Below, piece by piece: positions 1-8,209 of a stretch of DNA of 64,000 nucleotides; the stretch's first letter is position 1, and each line of letters starts with the position of its first letter. The notes below the pieces were generated by a model. The model saw only the letters and a list, made by a program, of their open reading frames with translations, had not been told where the DNA came from and made no database searches. Location of the stretch: contig NZ_FNEB01000003.1 in NCBI RefSeq assembly GCF_900100005.1, forward strand, positions 248,001 to 312,000, given 5' to 3'. The DNA is from Lutimaribacter saemankumensis. Its GTDB lineage: Bacteria; Pseudomonadota; Alphaproteobacteria; Rhodobacterales; Rhodobacteraceae. Both the position numbers and the translations under genes were made by a program.

Positions 1-122
1 TGTGGATGCTGTTGTCGGTCGAAAACTGGGAACGGCTGGTGCGCGACTGCGGCTGGTCGCAGGCCGACTATGAAAAAGAGATAAAGGCCCTGGCCCGCGC
101 GGAGCTTGTCGTCACACCCTGA
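1..122 (+). CDS. C-terminal fragment of an unidentified protein (5' end outside window)
   Basis: The window opens inside a gene. Reading from base 3, 39 codons remain before the TGA at 120-122. The tail contains the stretch WMLLSVENWERLVRDCGW and ends in LVVTP. This is too short to classify. A tryptophan-rich helical end is compatible with the C-terminal domain of a TetR-type regulator, but that is only a guess. It converges on the large minus-strand gene that ends immediately after it. Confidence 0.5.
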   Translation, partial: WMLLSVENWERLVRDCGWSQADYEKEIKALARAELVVTP

Positions 123-2648
123 TCAGCCGCGCGGCATGGTCAGCGTGACCGACCGGCCGCCCTTGGTATAGCTCAGCTCGCTTTCGCCTATGGCCTGCAC
201 GCGTCCGCCATCCAGCCGGTCGCCCACCTGCACCTTGACGTAACGCCCGTTCGACATCCGCACCAACGCGCGGCGGCTGGAAGGTTTGCCATAGACCCCG
301 ATCAGGTTCACCCGGTTCAGCCGGATCGCGTTGCGGACTGTCGCTTCGCGGGTGACATTCGCGCTGGACGGAATCGAGGGGCTGACGGTGCGGGGCGCGA
401 CGGCCGCGGCCGTCTGAACGGTTTCGGCCTGCGGCTGCGACTGAGCGATGCTTTCCGCGCGCTGAACGATCTGGGCAAAGTTCGACGGCCGCACCCGCGG
501 CTTGAGTGAGGCGGCAACCGCCTGCTCGGTCGCGGTCTCGTCGGCCTCTTCCTCGGCCTTGGGCAGGTCGGGGCGCAGGCGGGGGCGGATCTCGGCCAGT
601 TCGTCGCGGGTCAGCCCCCCCAGGTTGCTGCGCTCGTTCTGCTGCACAAGATCGCCGGGCCGGGCACGGGGGCGGAACGCCGCCAGGCGGGCCAATTCCT
701 CGGCGGCTTGCGGGGTTTCCTCGAAACGGGTGGGCAGACGGGCCGGCAGCAGCGGGGGCCGGCCGGCATAGACCGGGATGCCATCCGGGGTCAGCGCGCC
801 TTCGGGCGTCGCGCGCACCAGTCCGCGTTCATCGAGATCGAATTCGGTTCCCGGCGCCGCGGGCGAGGCTTGCGGTTCAAGCATACCGTCACCCAAAAGC
901 GCCGTATCCGGCGGCAGCGCCACTGCATCGCCCATGTTGACCTGCGGGTCGATCGACGCGGTGTAAAGCTCGTCAAGTTGTGTGAAACCGGGCGTTTCCG
1001 GCTGATCCGGCGCCATTTGCCAGATTCCCGTCGCCGCATAGCGGACGGCCGCCTCTTCCGGCGTCAGGTCGGGCTGCACGGCCGGTTCGGCCAGCGCCTC
1101 GGGTGCGGAATCGTCCGGGGGCAGGGCGCCGGGTACGATCATCGGTTCCCTGGCGGCCAGATCTATCGGCTCTTCCTCGGAAATTGCCTCTTCGCCTTCG
1201 ATCGTCAGCGTGTCGATCTGTTCCATCGCGTCGTCGGGAAGGCTTGCCACATCGGTTTCGGCCGGTCCCCAGAGCATCGACAGCCCGTCGTTCGAAAAGA
1301 TCGACGCCCAGGCCGCTACCCCTGCGAGGAACAGCAACAGCGCCGCCGTCAGGATCAGCCCCAGATAGCGCGGCTTGCCACCGACTTCGGCTTTCGGGCG
1401 CGCGGGTGTACGCGCCCCGAAGATCGTCATGCGCTGCCGTTCCGTTTCGGGATCCGCCGCCGAAGGCGCGGTCGCCAGCGCAGGCTGCGCCGTTGCCACC
1501 AGATCCGGCGGCGCGGGGGGGATCGGCGCGGGCCGGATCGCGGGCGGTGCGGCAGACGGTTTTTCCGGGCGATCCCCGCGGCGCGAAAAGAACGCCCCGA
1601 ACCCCTTGCCCCGCGCGGGGGCATCGGCGGGGCGGGCCGGGCTGCCAAAGCGCACATCGCGCGCGGATTTCGCGCTGGCCGACTTTCCGGTGACCGGGGG
1701 CGCTTCGGGCAGGTCGTCGTCGAGTTCGATCACCGGGGCAGTCGCGCTGACGCGCGGGGCCGGAGGAACATCGTCACGCGCCGCCCGGATCGACGCAAAG
1801 GATGGAACAGCGGGGGTTTCGGTCGGCACGGCCAGCGGGGCCGCATCGTCCGCCGGGGCCTCATCCGCGGGCGTATCGCCGGTTTCGGGTGCAGGCGTCG
1901 CGGCCTCTGTGGTGTCCTCGGCCACTTCGTCGGTGACCGTGTCCTTGTCGCTGGGCTTTGTCGGGCCGGCTGCGACATCGTCGCCACCCTGATCCTGTGA
2001 CGTGGCGGGCTCTGCCCCGGCATCATCCGCGGCCAGCGGTTCAGCGGTGCCCGCGGTATCCGCCATGCCGGTGGTTTCGGTGTCCTGCACCGGCAATTCG
2101 GCCTCGCCGATCACCCGGATCGCCTGCATGTCGCGGGCGACATTGTCGGTTGTGTCCAGCCACTCTGCTGATGACGGCGCGGCACCGAAGAACGGCTCGC
2201 CCGAAAACGCCCCTTCCGGCGGCGTCGCCACGAAGCTTACCGGGTTGAACGCATGTTCGATGGCAAAGTCTTCTGCCTCGTCCAGGGTTTCCCGTGCCAC
2301 CGCGGCGATATGGGTTTGGGTGCCGTCGCGCACCCAGTCAAACGCCAGATCATCCACCGCGTAGGGCGTTGCGCCATCCAGCGCAGTCATCACCGCCGCG
2401 GGAATATCCGCTTCGTCTAGATGCCCGGTGTCGATGCTGAGAAAGCGGATCTGCTCGTTCGGGATAACGAGTTTCGTGCGCAGCCCGCCGGGGTCCAGCT
2501 GCAGCGCCCGCGCCTGCAAATCGGCCAGTTCGGCCGCAAGGTCCGGCACATCCAGCGCCACTTCACCCACGCCAAGCCAGCCGGCAGGCGCGCGCTGCAG
2601 CAGGCGGATGCCGTCAAAGGACAGAACAAGAGCGAAATTCGGTTTCAT
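123..2648 (-). CDS. Large single-pass membrane protein with PilM/GspL-like N-terminus and PilP/GspC-like C-terminus
   Basis: The protein has 841 residues. Residues about 1-150 (FALVLSFDGIRLLQR...) resemble the first actin-like subdomain of PilM/GspL scaffold proteins. Residues about 190-420 are a long low-complexity Asp/Glu/Ala/Pro region. One hydrophobic segment follows near residue 430 (LGLILTAALLLFLAGVAAW), then a second Pro/Ala-rich stretch. The last 70 residues (NRVNLIGVYGKPSSRRALV...VQVGDRLDGGRVQAIG) look like the small beta-domain of PilP/GspC pilot proteins. The N-terminus would be cytoplasmic and the C-terminus periplasmic, joining two roles usually carried by separate proteins of type IV pilus or type II secretion assemblies. 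No other pilus gene is nearby. The family resemblance is visible; the function is inferred. Confidence 0.6.
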   Translation of the reverse strand: MKPNFALVLSFDGIRLLQRAPAGWLGVGEVALDVPDLAAELADLQARALQLDPGGLRTKLVIPNEQIRFLSIDTGHLDEADIPAAVMTALDGATPYAVDDLAFDWVRDGTQTHIAAVARETLDEAEDFAIEHAFNPVSFVATPPEGAFSGEPFFGAAPSSAEWLDTTDNVARDMQAIRVIGEAELPVQDTETTGMADTAGTAEPLAADDAGAEPATSQDQGGDDVAAGPTKPSDKDTVTDEVAEDTTEAATPAPETGDTPADEAPADDAAPLAVPTETPAVPSFASIRAARDDVPPAPRVSATAPVIELDDDLPEAPPVTGKSASAKSARDVRFGSPARPADAPARGKGFGAFFSRRGDRPEKPSAAPPAIRPAPIPPAPPDLVATAQPALATAPSAADPETERQRMTIFGARTPARPKAEVGGKPRYLGLILTAALLLFLAGVAAWASIFSNDGLSMLWGPAETDVASLPDDAMEQIDTLTIEGEEAISEEEPIDLAAREPMIVPGALPPDDSAPEALAEPAVQPDLTPEEAAVRYAATGIWQMAPDQPETPGFTQLDELYTASIDPQVNMGDAVALPPDTALLGDGMLEPQASPAAPGTEFDLDERGLVRATPEGALTPDGIPVYAGRPPLLPARLPTRFEETPQAAEELARLAAFRPRARPGDLVQQNERSNLGGLTRDELAEIRPRLRPDLPKAEEEADETATEQAVAASLKPRVRPSNFAQIVQRAESIAQSQPQAETVQTAAAVAPRTVSPSIPSSANVTREATVRNAIRLNRVNLIGVYGKPSSRRALVRMSNGRYVKVQVGDRLDGGRVQAIGESELSYTKGGRSVTLTMPRG

Positions 2649-2812
2649 CGGCGGGGGTTTAACATCTCGCGACCTGACAGGGGAGTCCCCCGTTTCAACG
2701 TCATAAGGATACAGCAGCTTGTCGCCTAGGGGAAGGCGCCGGGGCGGTTCCCCCTTGTATGTGCGCAGCGAACCGTCAGGCTGGCTTTGATACTGATTTC
2801 GGAGGGATTCTC

Positions 2813-3499
2813 ATGAGACAACTTTTGATCTGCGCGCTTCTGACGCTGGCGCCCGCGGCCGCCTGGTCCGAGGATCTTGCGCGGGTGTTGACCGTCACGG
2901 GCACCGGCGAGGTCGCCCGCGCCCCGGACATGGCGGTGATCCGCGTGGGGGTTGTCGCGCAGGACAAATCCGCGTCGACCGCGCTGTCGCGCACCTCCGA
3001 GGCGATGGTGCGCATGCAGCAACGGCTGGCCGAACAGGGTATCGAGGCGCGTGATATCCAGACCACCCAACTGTCGCTGACCCCGGTCTACGAAAACGCC
3101 AGCGGCACGCGGACCCGCAAGATCATCGCCTTCGAGGCGATGAATGCCGTTCTTGTCCGTGTGCGCGACCTGCCCAGCACGGGGGCGGTGCTTGGCACCC
3201 TGGTCGAGGACGGGGCCAACCGGATCGACGGGATTTCATTCACCCTGCAGGACAGCCAGGAGTCGATGGACGAGGCGCGCCGCCGCGCCGTCGCCGATGC
3301 GCGCCGCAAGGCCGAGGTGCTGGCCGATGCCGCAGGGGTCGAACTTGGCGCCTTGCGCGACCTGCGCGAGGCCGGTGGCGGCGCGCCGCGCCCGATGATG
3401 ATGGAGCGCATGGCGATGGATGCCGCTGCCTCGGTTCCGATCGCGGAAGGCGAAATCAGCCTGAGCGCCACCGTCACGATGGTTTACGAGTTGAAGTGA
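2813..3499 (+). CDS. SIMPL (DUF541) domain periplasmic protein
   Basis: The protein has 228 residues, starting at the ATG behind a GGAGGG ribosome-binding site (2801-2806). A longer in-frame reading from 2759 lacks such a site. Residues 1-20 form a signal peptide (RQLLICALLTLAPAAAW). The mature part carries the SIMPL pattern: an early VTGTGEVARAPDMAVIRVGV strand, a central helix-rich ARRRAVADARRKAEVLA segment, and a final ISLSATVTMVYELK strand. SIMPL proteins are periplasmic or outer-membrane proteins of mostly unknown role, some linked to oxidative stress. It is a single-gene unit followed by a strong terminator shared with metY. Confidence 0.85.
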   Translation: MRQLLICALLTLAPAAAWSEDLARVLTVTGTGEVARAPDMAVIRVGVVAQDKSASTALSRTSEAMVRMQQRLAEQGIEARDIQTTQLSLTPVYENASGTRTRKIIAFEAMNAVLVRVRDLPSTGAVLGTLVEDGANRIDGISFTLQDSQESMDEARRRAVADARRKAEVLADAAGVELGALRDLREAGGGAPRPMMMERMAMDAAASVPIAEGEISLSATVTMVYELK

Positions 3500-3527
3500 C
3501 CGGCGCGAGGCCCTGGCGAAAAACGAA

Positions 3528-3556
3528 AAACGGCGCGCCAATCCGGCGCGCCGTTT
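3528..3556. terminator. Bidirectional intrinsic terminator between SIMPL gene and metY
   Basis: A perfect 12-bp inverted repeat (AAACGGCGCGCC, 5-nt loop, then its complement) lies between two converging genes. A-rich sequence on the left and T-rich sequence on the right would let it stop transcription both ways. Confidence 0.8.
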
Positions 3557-3579
3557 CCGTTTGTGGCTGAAGTCGGGTC

Positions 3580-4872
3580 TTAGCTGCCGGCTTTGTTCAG
3601 CGCCTGGTCGAGGTCGCGTATCAGGTCGTCGGCGTCTTCGATCCCGATGGAAATCCGCACCACGTTGGGCGCCGCACCCGCGGCCACCTGCTGCTCTTCG
3701 GTCAGCTGGCGGTGCGTGGTCGAGGCCGAATGGATGACCAGGCTGCGCGTGTCGCCAAGGTTTGCGACGTGGCTGAACAGCTCGAGGCTGTCGACGAATT
3801 TGACACAGGCGTCATAGCCGCCCTTCAGCGCCACGGTGAACAGGCTGCCCGCGCCCTTGGGGCAGATACGGGCCACGCGGTCGTTGTAGGGCGAGGATTT
3901 CAGCCCCGCATAGGTCACTCCCTCAACCGCATCGTGGCCCTCCAGCCATTCGGCGATCTTCATCGCGTTCTGGACGTGGCGCTCCATCCGCAGGCCCAGC
4001 GTCTCGATGCCCATCAGCGTGTAATGCGCCGCCTGCGGGTTCAGCGTCATGCCAAGGTCGCGCAGGCCGATGGCGATCCCGTGGAAGGTAAAGGCCAGCG
4101 GGCCAAAGGTTTCGTGGAATTTCAGCCCGTGATAGGCTGGCTCCGGCGCGCTGAGCGACGGGAACTTGTCGCTGGCCGACCAGTCGAACTTGCCCGAATC
4201 CACCACAACGCCGCCGGTGACGGTGCCGTTTCCGGTCAGAAACTTGGTCATCGAATGAACGACCAGTGTCGCGCCGTGTTCGATCGGGCGGCACAGGAAG
4301 GGCGTGGCGCTGGTGTTGTCCACGATCAGCGGCAGACCGGCCTTGTCGGCCACCCCTGCAATCGCGTCGAGGTCGGTGATGTAACCACCCGGGTTGGCGA
4401 TGGATTCGCAGAACACCGCGCGGGTGTCGTCGTCGATCGCGGCCTCGATTGCGCCCAGGTCGTCGAAATCGACGAACTTGGCCGACCAGCCGAAGCGCTT
4501 GATCGTCTGGCTGAACTGCGTGATCGAACCGCCGTAAAGCCGCGTCGAGACAACGATGTTCTTGCCCGGCCCCATCAGCGGGAACAGCGCCATGATCTGC
4601 GCCGCGTGCCCGGACGAGCAGCAGACCGCGCCTGCGCCGCCTTCCAGCGTGGCCATGCGTTCCTGCAGCACTGCGACGGTGGGGTTGGTCAGGCGCGAAT
4701 AGATATAGCCGACCTCTTGCAGATTGAAGAGCGCTGCGGCGTGATCGGCATCGCGGAACACATAGGCCGTCGTCTGGTAGATCGGCGTCTGCCGCGCGCC
4801 CGTTGCCGGATCGGGGCGGGCGCCGGCATGGATGGCGAGCGTATCGAAGCCATAGGTCGGTGTGTCTGTCAT
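3580..4872 (-). CDS. metY: O-acetylhomoserine sulfhydrylase (aminocarboxypropyltransferase), PLP enzyme
   Basis: The 430-residue protein matches the Cys/Met-metabolism PLP enzyme family at the length typical of MetY. It would make homocysteine from O-acetylhomoserine and sulfide in the cytoplasm. The family's N-terminal FDTLAIHAGARPDPATGARQ, the YSRLTNPT segment near residue 58, the VDNTSATP segment near 184 and the PLP-binding lysine in HSMTK (Lys210) are all present. It could also use cysteine-synthase chemistry, as some family members do. The preceding gene on the same strand is a VOC protein about 190 bases away. Between them lies a pair of AACCGCGCGGTT palindromes about 100 bases upstream of the start, which may be an operator or a terminator. 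Confidence 0.93.
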   Translation of the reverse strand: MTDTPTYGFDTLAIHAGARPDPATGARQTPIYQTTAYVFRDADHAAALFNLQEVGYIYSRLTNPTVAVLQERMATLEGGAGAVCCSSGHAAQIMALFPLMGPGKNIVVSTRLYGGSITQFSQTIKRFGWSAKFVDFDDLGAIEAAIDDDTRAVFCESIANPGGYITDLDAIAGVADKAGLPLIVDNTSATPFLCRPIEHGATLVVHSMTKFLTGNGTVTGGVVVDSGKFDWSASDKFPSLSAPEPAYHGLKFHETFGPLAFTFHGIAIGLRDLGMTLNPQAAHYTLMGIETLGLRMERHVQNAMKIAEWLEGHDAVEGVTYAGLKSSPYNDRVARICPKGAGSLFTVALKGGYDACVKFVDSLELFSHVANLGDTRSLVIHSASTTHRQLTEEQQVAAGAAPNVVRISIGIEDADDLIRDLDQALNKAGS

Positions 4873-4973
4873 AGGATCCTCCCGGGGTACTGTTTGCGCA
4901 CTTGGTTACGCTATTGCCAGGGCTGCGACAATCCGTGCCGGACGGAAAGAAGACGATCCGCGCGGGGCCTGCA

Positions 4974-5006
4974 AACCGCGCGGTTTGTTCCCGAAACCGC
5001 GCGGTT
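4974..5006. repeat. Paired AACCGCGCGGTT palindromes, 21 bp apart (copy A)
   Basis: Two 12-bp perfect palindromes AACCGCGCGGTT start at 4974 and 4995, exactly 21 bp apart. Because each is self-complementary, they can also pair with each other as one long hairpin with a short loop. Two further copies of the arrangement lie at 35791 and 35948. The site is between the VOC gene and metY, both on the minus strand. Confidence 0.6.
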
Positions 5007-5059
5007 CGGGGAAAGTCATGACTGCAACGGGCGGAACGGGCGGGAAAACGGCGTTCCGC

Positions 5060-5443
5060 CTAGCCGGTAACCGGGGAACATATTTCCACGAGATAGCCGT
5101 TGGGATCGCTGACATAGGACGTGGTCTGCCCCCACGGCTCCTGCCGCGCATCCTGCACCAGCGTGGCGCCCGCCGCGACCGCGCGTGCCAGGGCGGCCGG
5201 CACGTCATCGGTTTCCAGCGCGATCTCGAAAACCGGGGCATCGGGCCGGGCAGGGGATGGCGCCTTGCCCAGTTGACGCATCAGGCTGGTCGATGAAAAG
5301 GCCAGCTTGGTGTCGCCGGTGGCCAGTTCGCCGTAATCGCCCGACTCGTGCAGGAACGCCTGGTCCATGCCAAAGGCGCGGGTGTAGAAATCCAGCGTGG
5401 CCGGGACGTCGTCGACATAGAGGATGGTGTAGCGAAACTTCAT
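5060..5443 (-). CDS. VOC (glyoxalase/bleomycin-resistance fold) protein
   Basis: The 127-residue protein starts at the ATG giving MKFRYTILYVDDV. The in-frame extension to 5728 is Arg/Pro-rich and overlaps the next gene, so it was rejected. The paired beta-alpha-beta-beta-beta units of the VOC fold are visible: YTILYVDDVPATLDFYTRAFG at the start and FEIALETDDVPAALARAVAAG in the second half, ending in the usual DPNGYLVEI strand with its metal-ligand-type Glu. Family members bind a metal and act as isomerases, dioxygenases or drug-binding proteins. The substrate cannot be told. The gene lies 41 bases downstream of the glycosyltransferase-like gene and may share its transcript. Confidence 0.85.
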   Translation of the reverse strand: MKFRYTILYVDDVPATLDFYTRAFGMDQAFLHESGDYGELATGDTKLAFSSTSLMRQLGKAPSPARPDAPVFEIALETDDVPAALARAVAAGATLVQDARQEPWGQTTSYVSDPNGYLVEICSPVTG

Positions 5444-5484
5444 CGGTGTCTCCCATTGCCCGCGCTCGGACCCGCGCCGACCCC

Positions 5485-6489
5485 TCAGCGCATCCAGAAG
5501 CCGTTTTTCTTGATCGTGTTGCGGATCGCCTGTTCGCGGCGGGGCAGGTTGTCGCGGTCGAAAAGAGCGCGCACCTTTTCGCCGCGGCCCTGATAGATCA
5601 TCCGCCGCACGGGTTCGTATTTCTTGATGACCTTCTTGACCTTGTTGGGTGCGGCCACGGTTTCCAGTGTCGCCACGACCTGGTCTGCCTCGCGCGCGTA
5701 GAGCAGTGGAAGAAGGCGGTAATGGCACGATACCGATCCGTCCAGCAGCCCGGCGGGAATCGTGTCGCGCCCGCCGTCAAGCGAATGAATGACCAGCGGC
5801 AGCGCCACCTGATCGAGCCAGGGATCGAGCGGTTGGCACACCAGTTCGGCGGGTGCATCGTCACGGATGGCCACGGCATAGTCGGTGAAGCGTTTGCCGA
5901 ATTCGATGGGGCAGCGGCCAAAGAACCAGCCGGCGTTGAAATACAGGTAGCGCCGCCAGTATTCATCGGGCTGCGACAGATCCAGCGAGCTTTCGAAATC
6001 CAGCCCGAACTTGTCGTAAAGCGATTTCCAGATCCGCGTGTATCCCGGCCCGTATAGTTCGATCCGGGGCCATGTGCCTTCGACCTTTTGCGACGCGCCG
6101 GGGCGGTCGAAATCGAACGGCACCTCTGTGATCTCGTCCAGGATCAGCGTGTCGGTGTCGAAAAAGACGAAGGGTTCGCCCTCGGGCATCGCCGCGAGCG
6201 CTTCGATCTTGTTGCCATGCGGGTAGCTGCGGCCGAAGTGGCGGCTTTCGAAGGGCACGATCTCGGCGCCGAATGCGTTCAGCAAGTCCAGGACTTCGTC
6301 GTCGCGGATCGACGGATCGCCGTTCCACAACGGTCCGGGCTGCGGCACCGCCACCAGCAGCCGGCCCGTGAAACCGGGACTGTTGGCGCGCAGCGAGGCG
6401 GCGAACAGGACCGCTTCGTATTGCAATCGCCCGGCCTGCGCGACGATCACGATGTTGAACGCTTGGCTTTTCCTGCTGCGCTTGCCCAT
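5485..6489 (-). CDS. Glycosyltransferase-like protein (GT-A fold, DxD motif)
   Basis: The 334-residue protein is taken from the ATG giving MGKRSRKSQAFNIVIVAQ; an upstream in-frame start at 6546 would add 19 residues. The Rossmann-like opening (FNIVIVAQAGRLQYEAVLFAASLR) and the FVFFDTDTLIL segment, with an Asp-Thr-Asp at about residue 115, match the nucleotide-sugar and metal site of GT-A transferases. Later segments RYLYFNAGWFFGRCP and a basic C-terminus (KVKKVIKKYEP) are seen. There is no membrane segment. The sugar donor and acceptor are unknown. It is not in a polysaccharide cluster; its neighbours are a VOC gene and tRNA-Tyr. Confidence 0.65.
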   Translation of the reverse strand: MGKRSRKSQAFNIVIVAQAGRLQYEAVLFAASLRANSPGFTGRLLVAVPQPGPLWNGDPSIRDDEVLDLLNAFGAEIVPFESRHFGRSYPHGNKIEALAAMPEGEPFVFFDTDTLILDEITEVPFDFDRPGASQKVEGTWPRIELYGPGYTRIWKSLYDKFGLDFESSLDLSQPDEYWRRYLYFNAGWFFGRCPIEFGKRFTDYAVAIRDDAPAELVCQPLDPWLDQVALPLVIHSLDGGRDTIPAGLLDGSVSCHYRLLPLLYAREADQVVATLETVAAPNKVKKVIKKYEPVRRMIYQGRGEKVRALFDRDNLPRREQAIRNTIKKNGFWMR

Positions 6490-6628
6490 ACTCGAAACTG
6501 CCCCGGCCACCCGTTTTGCGGCACTATAGGTCGGAACGGCGGGCAACGGAAAGGGGCGCGGGCCGCGAATTGGATGGAAACCGGAAAGGCGCCTTTGGGC
6601 ACCGATATCCTGATCTTTGCGGGGGAAG

Positions 6629-6712
6629 TGGTGGGCGACCCTGGAATCGAACCAGGCATGGGTCTCCCCGGCGGAGTTACAGTCCGCTGCCGCACCTTGC
6701 AGCTCGTCGCCC
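6629..6712 (-). tRNA. tRNA-Tyr (anticodon GTA), class II with long variable arm
   Basis: On the minus strand the acceptor stem GGGCGAC pairs with GTCGCCC, followed by discriminator A and an encoded CCA. The anticodon stem GCGGA/TCCGC encloses loop CTGTAAC with anticodon GTA. A long variable arm and the T-loop GGTTCGATTCC are present. The length (84) and long variable arm fit bacterial tRNA-Tyr. Confidence 0.95.
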
Positions 6713-6844
6713 AGATGACCGCGCGGCGGTCAACGTGAAGGGGTGATTACAAGCGGTGTACGGGGGCGTCAACAGGAAAATCCCTTGCGATGCGCGCCCG
6801 GCTGGCGCAGGTAGGGCGCAACGCGCGGCAAAGGGATTGATGCG

Positions 6845-7624
6845 ATGAAAAAGCCGAAATGGGTGGTCGAGAAAGAGCGCCAGAAACGTGCCTCGGCCGC
6901 TGAAACCGTCTGGCTTTTCGGGCTGCACGCGGTGCGCGATGCGCTGATGAACCCGGCGCGCGAAAAATTGCGGCTCGTGGTGACGAAAAACGCCGCCGAC
7001 AAGCTGGAGGACGCGATTGCCGCGTCTGGCGTGACACCGGAAATGAGCGACCCGCGCAAGTTCGCGGCACCCATCGATCCGCAATCGGTGCACCAGGGCG
7101 CCGCGCTCGAGGTGAAGCCGCTGGATTGGGGGCGCATCGCGGATGTCTGCGCGGGCCATCCCGACCGCGTGCCGCGCGTGATCCTGCTGGACCGCGTGAC
7201 CGACCCGCATAACGTGGGGGCGATTCTGCGCTCGGCCGAGGTGTTCGGCGCCGCCGCCGTGATTGCGCCGCGCCACCATTCCGCCCCCGAAACCGGCGCA
7301 TTGGCAAAAACCGCAAGCGGCGCGTTGGAGCGCCAGCCCTATCTGCGGGTGCGCAACCTGGCCGATGCGATCGGCGAGTTGCAGGCGATGGGCTATGTCG
7401 TGCTGGGCCTTGCGGGCGAGGCGGAACAGACGATCGAAACCGCGCTGGACGGGCGCCGCGACCGCCCCGTGGCGCTGGTGCTGGGGGCCGAAGGGCCGGG
7501 ACTGCGGCAAAAGACACGCGAAACCTGCGACGCGCTGGTGCGGATCGAGTTCGCGGGCGCCTTTGGCTCGCTCAACGTGTCGAACGCGGCTGCGGTGGCG
7601 CTCTATGCCAGTTTGCCGCGCTGA
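6845..7624 (+). CDS. rlmB: 23S rRNA (guanosine-2'-O-)-methyltransferase RlmB, SPOUT family
   Basis: The 259-residue protein is of TrmH/SpoU type. It would transfer a methyl group from S-adenosylmethionine to a guanosine ribose of 23S rRNA. The substrate-binding N-terminal domain (VWLFGLHAVRDALMNP) is followed by the SPOUT knot motifs: LLDRVTDPHNVGAILRSAEVFG at about residues 115-137, VLGAEGPGLR near 215 and FGSLNVSNAAAVALY near the end. These are the classic motifs 1-3 with the conserved Asn, Arg and Glu residues. A short basic leader precedes the N-terminal domain. It is divergent from tRNA-Tyr and followed by a zinc-ribbon gene 60 bases on. Confidence 0.93.
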   Translation: MKKPKWVVEKERQKRASAAETVWLFGLHAVRDALMNPAREKLRLVVTKNAADKLEDAIAASGVTPEMSDPRKFAAPIDPQSVHQGAALEVKPLDWGRIADVCAGHPDRVPRVILLDRVTDPHNVGAILRSAEVFGAAAVIAPRHHSAPETGALAKTASGALERQPYLRVRNLADAIGELQAMGYVVLGLAGEAEQTIETALDGRRDRPVALVLGAEGPGLRQKTRETCDALVRIEFAGAFGSLNVSNAAAVALYASLPR

Positions 7625-7684
7625 GCGGGACTTGCCCGGCGCGTGTGCCGCGCCTAGGTCTTTGACGACCGCCAAGGAGAGAGC

Positions 7685-8017
7685 ATGCCCCAAAGCGCCA
7701 AGATCGTCACCTGTTCCTATTGCGGCACCCGCGCGGCGCTGGTGCTTGACCGGGGCCGGCACGAGCTGGCGTGCAGCAGCTGCGGCGCCCCCCTGCACGA
7801 GATGAAGATGATGCCGCTGGCGCGGCAGGAGGACGGCGCCGGACGCAAGGCCGGAAAACACCGCGAAAAGGTGCAGATCGACTGGGACGCCGAACGGCGC
7901 CATGCGCTGGGCGACCGCGCGCCGGGCCGGTTCGAGAAACCGCGCAAGCGGCGCAAGTCGCTGGGGCGCAAGGTGCTGAGTGAATTGTGGGACGTGGTCG
8001 AGGATATCTTCGACTGA
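7685..8017 (+). CDS. Small zinc-ribbon protein with basic tail, unknown function
   Basis: The 110-residue protein starts at an ATG with an AGGAGAG site just upstream. The first 42 residues hold two CxxC pairs (TCSYCGTR and ACSSCGAP) spaced like a TFIIB-type zinc ribbon. The rest is strongly basic (GAGRKAGKHREKVQ, KPRKRRKSLGRK) and ends in an acidic/hydrophobic helix, LWDVVEDIFD. This suggests a zinc-binding, perhaps nucleic-acid-contacting protein. No specific role can be given. It is the last gene before a candidate sRNA and its terminator. Confidence 0.75.
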   Translation: MPQSAKIVTCSYCGTRAALVLDRGRHELACSSCGAPLHEMKMMPLARQEDGAGRKAGKHREKVQIDWDAERRHALGDRAPGRFEKPRKRRKSLGRKVLSELWDVVEDIFD

Positions 8018-8094
8018 CGCTGGGACCACGAATTTGTGATCACAATTTTCCCTGCGCCACTTCTTTTCGATTTTTTCAGACCTATATCGACTGA

Positions 8095-8180
8095 TGAGGC
8101 GCAGGCCCGGAACGCCTGCAGCCTCTTCACTGTCCCTCGTTCCGTGACTGGCGCCCAAGGCATTCCTTGGGCGCTTTTTT
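8095..8180 (+). ncRNA. Candidate intergenic sRNA with three hairpins ending in an intrinsic terminator
   Basis: A -10-like TATATC (8083-8088) sits 7 bases before a strong hairpin (8096-8125: GAGGCGCAGGC paired with GCCTGCAGCCTC, one bulged A). A small TCAC/GTGA stem (8127-8147) follows, then a perfect 10-bp terminator stem with six T. The three-hairpin layout, matching distances and lack of an ORF suggest an sRNA of about 86 nt. The alternative is simply the end of the zinc-ribbon transcript. Confidence 0.5.
8151..8180 (+). terminator. Intrinsic terminator
   Basis: A perfect stem GCGCCCAAGG/CCTTGGGCGC with a 4-nt loop is followed directly by TTTTTT. Confidence 0.92.
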
Positions 8181-8209
8181 ATTTCCGCACGGCACGCTAG
8201 AAGGAACGC

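Noticed and set aside
4873-5059. Possible S-adenosylmethionine riboswitch upstream of metY
   Set aside because: The gap was read on the minus strand for a SAM-II-like pseudoknot or other known aptamer core; only the paired palindromes stood out.
5444-5728. Long N-terminal extension of the VOC protein
   Set aside because: It overlaps the glycosyltransferase-like gene, is low-complexity, and VOC homology starts at the ATG at 5443.
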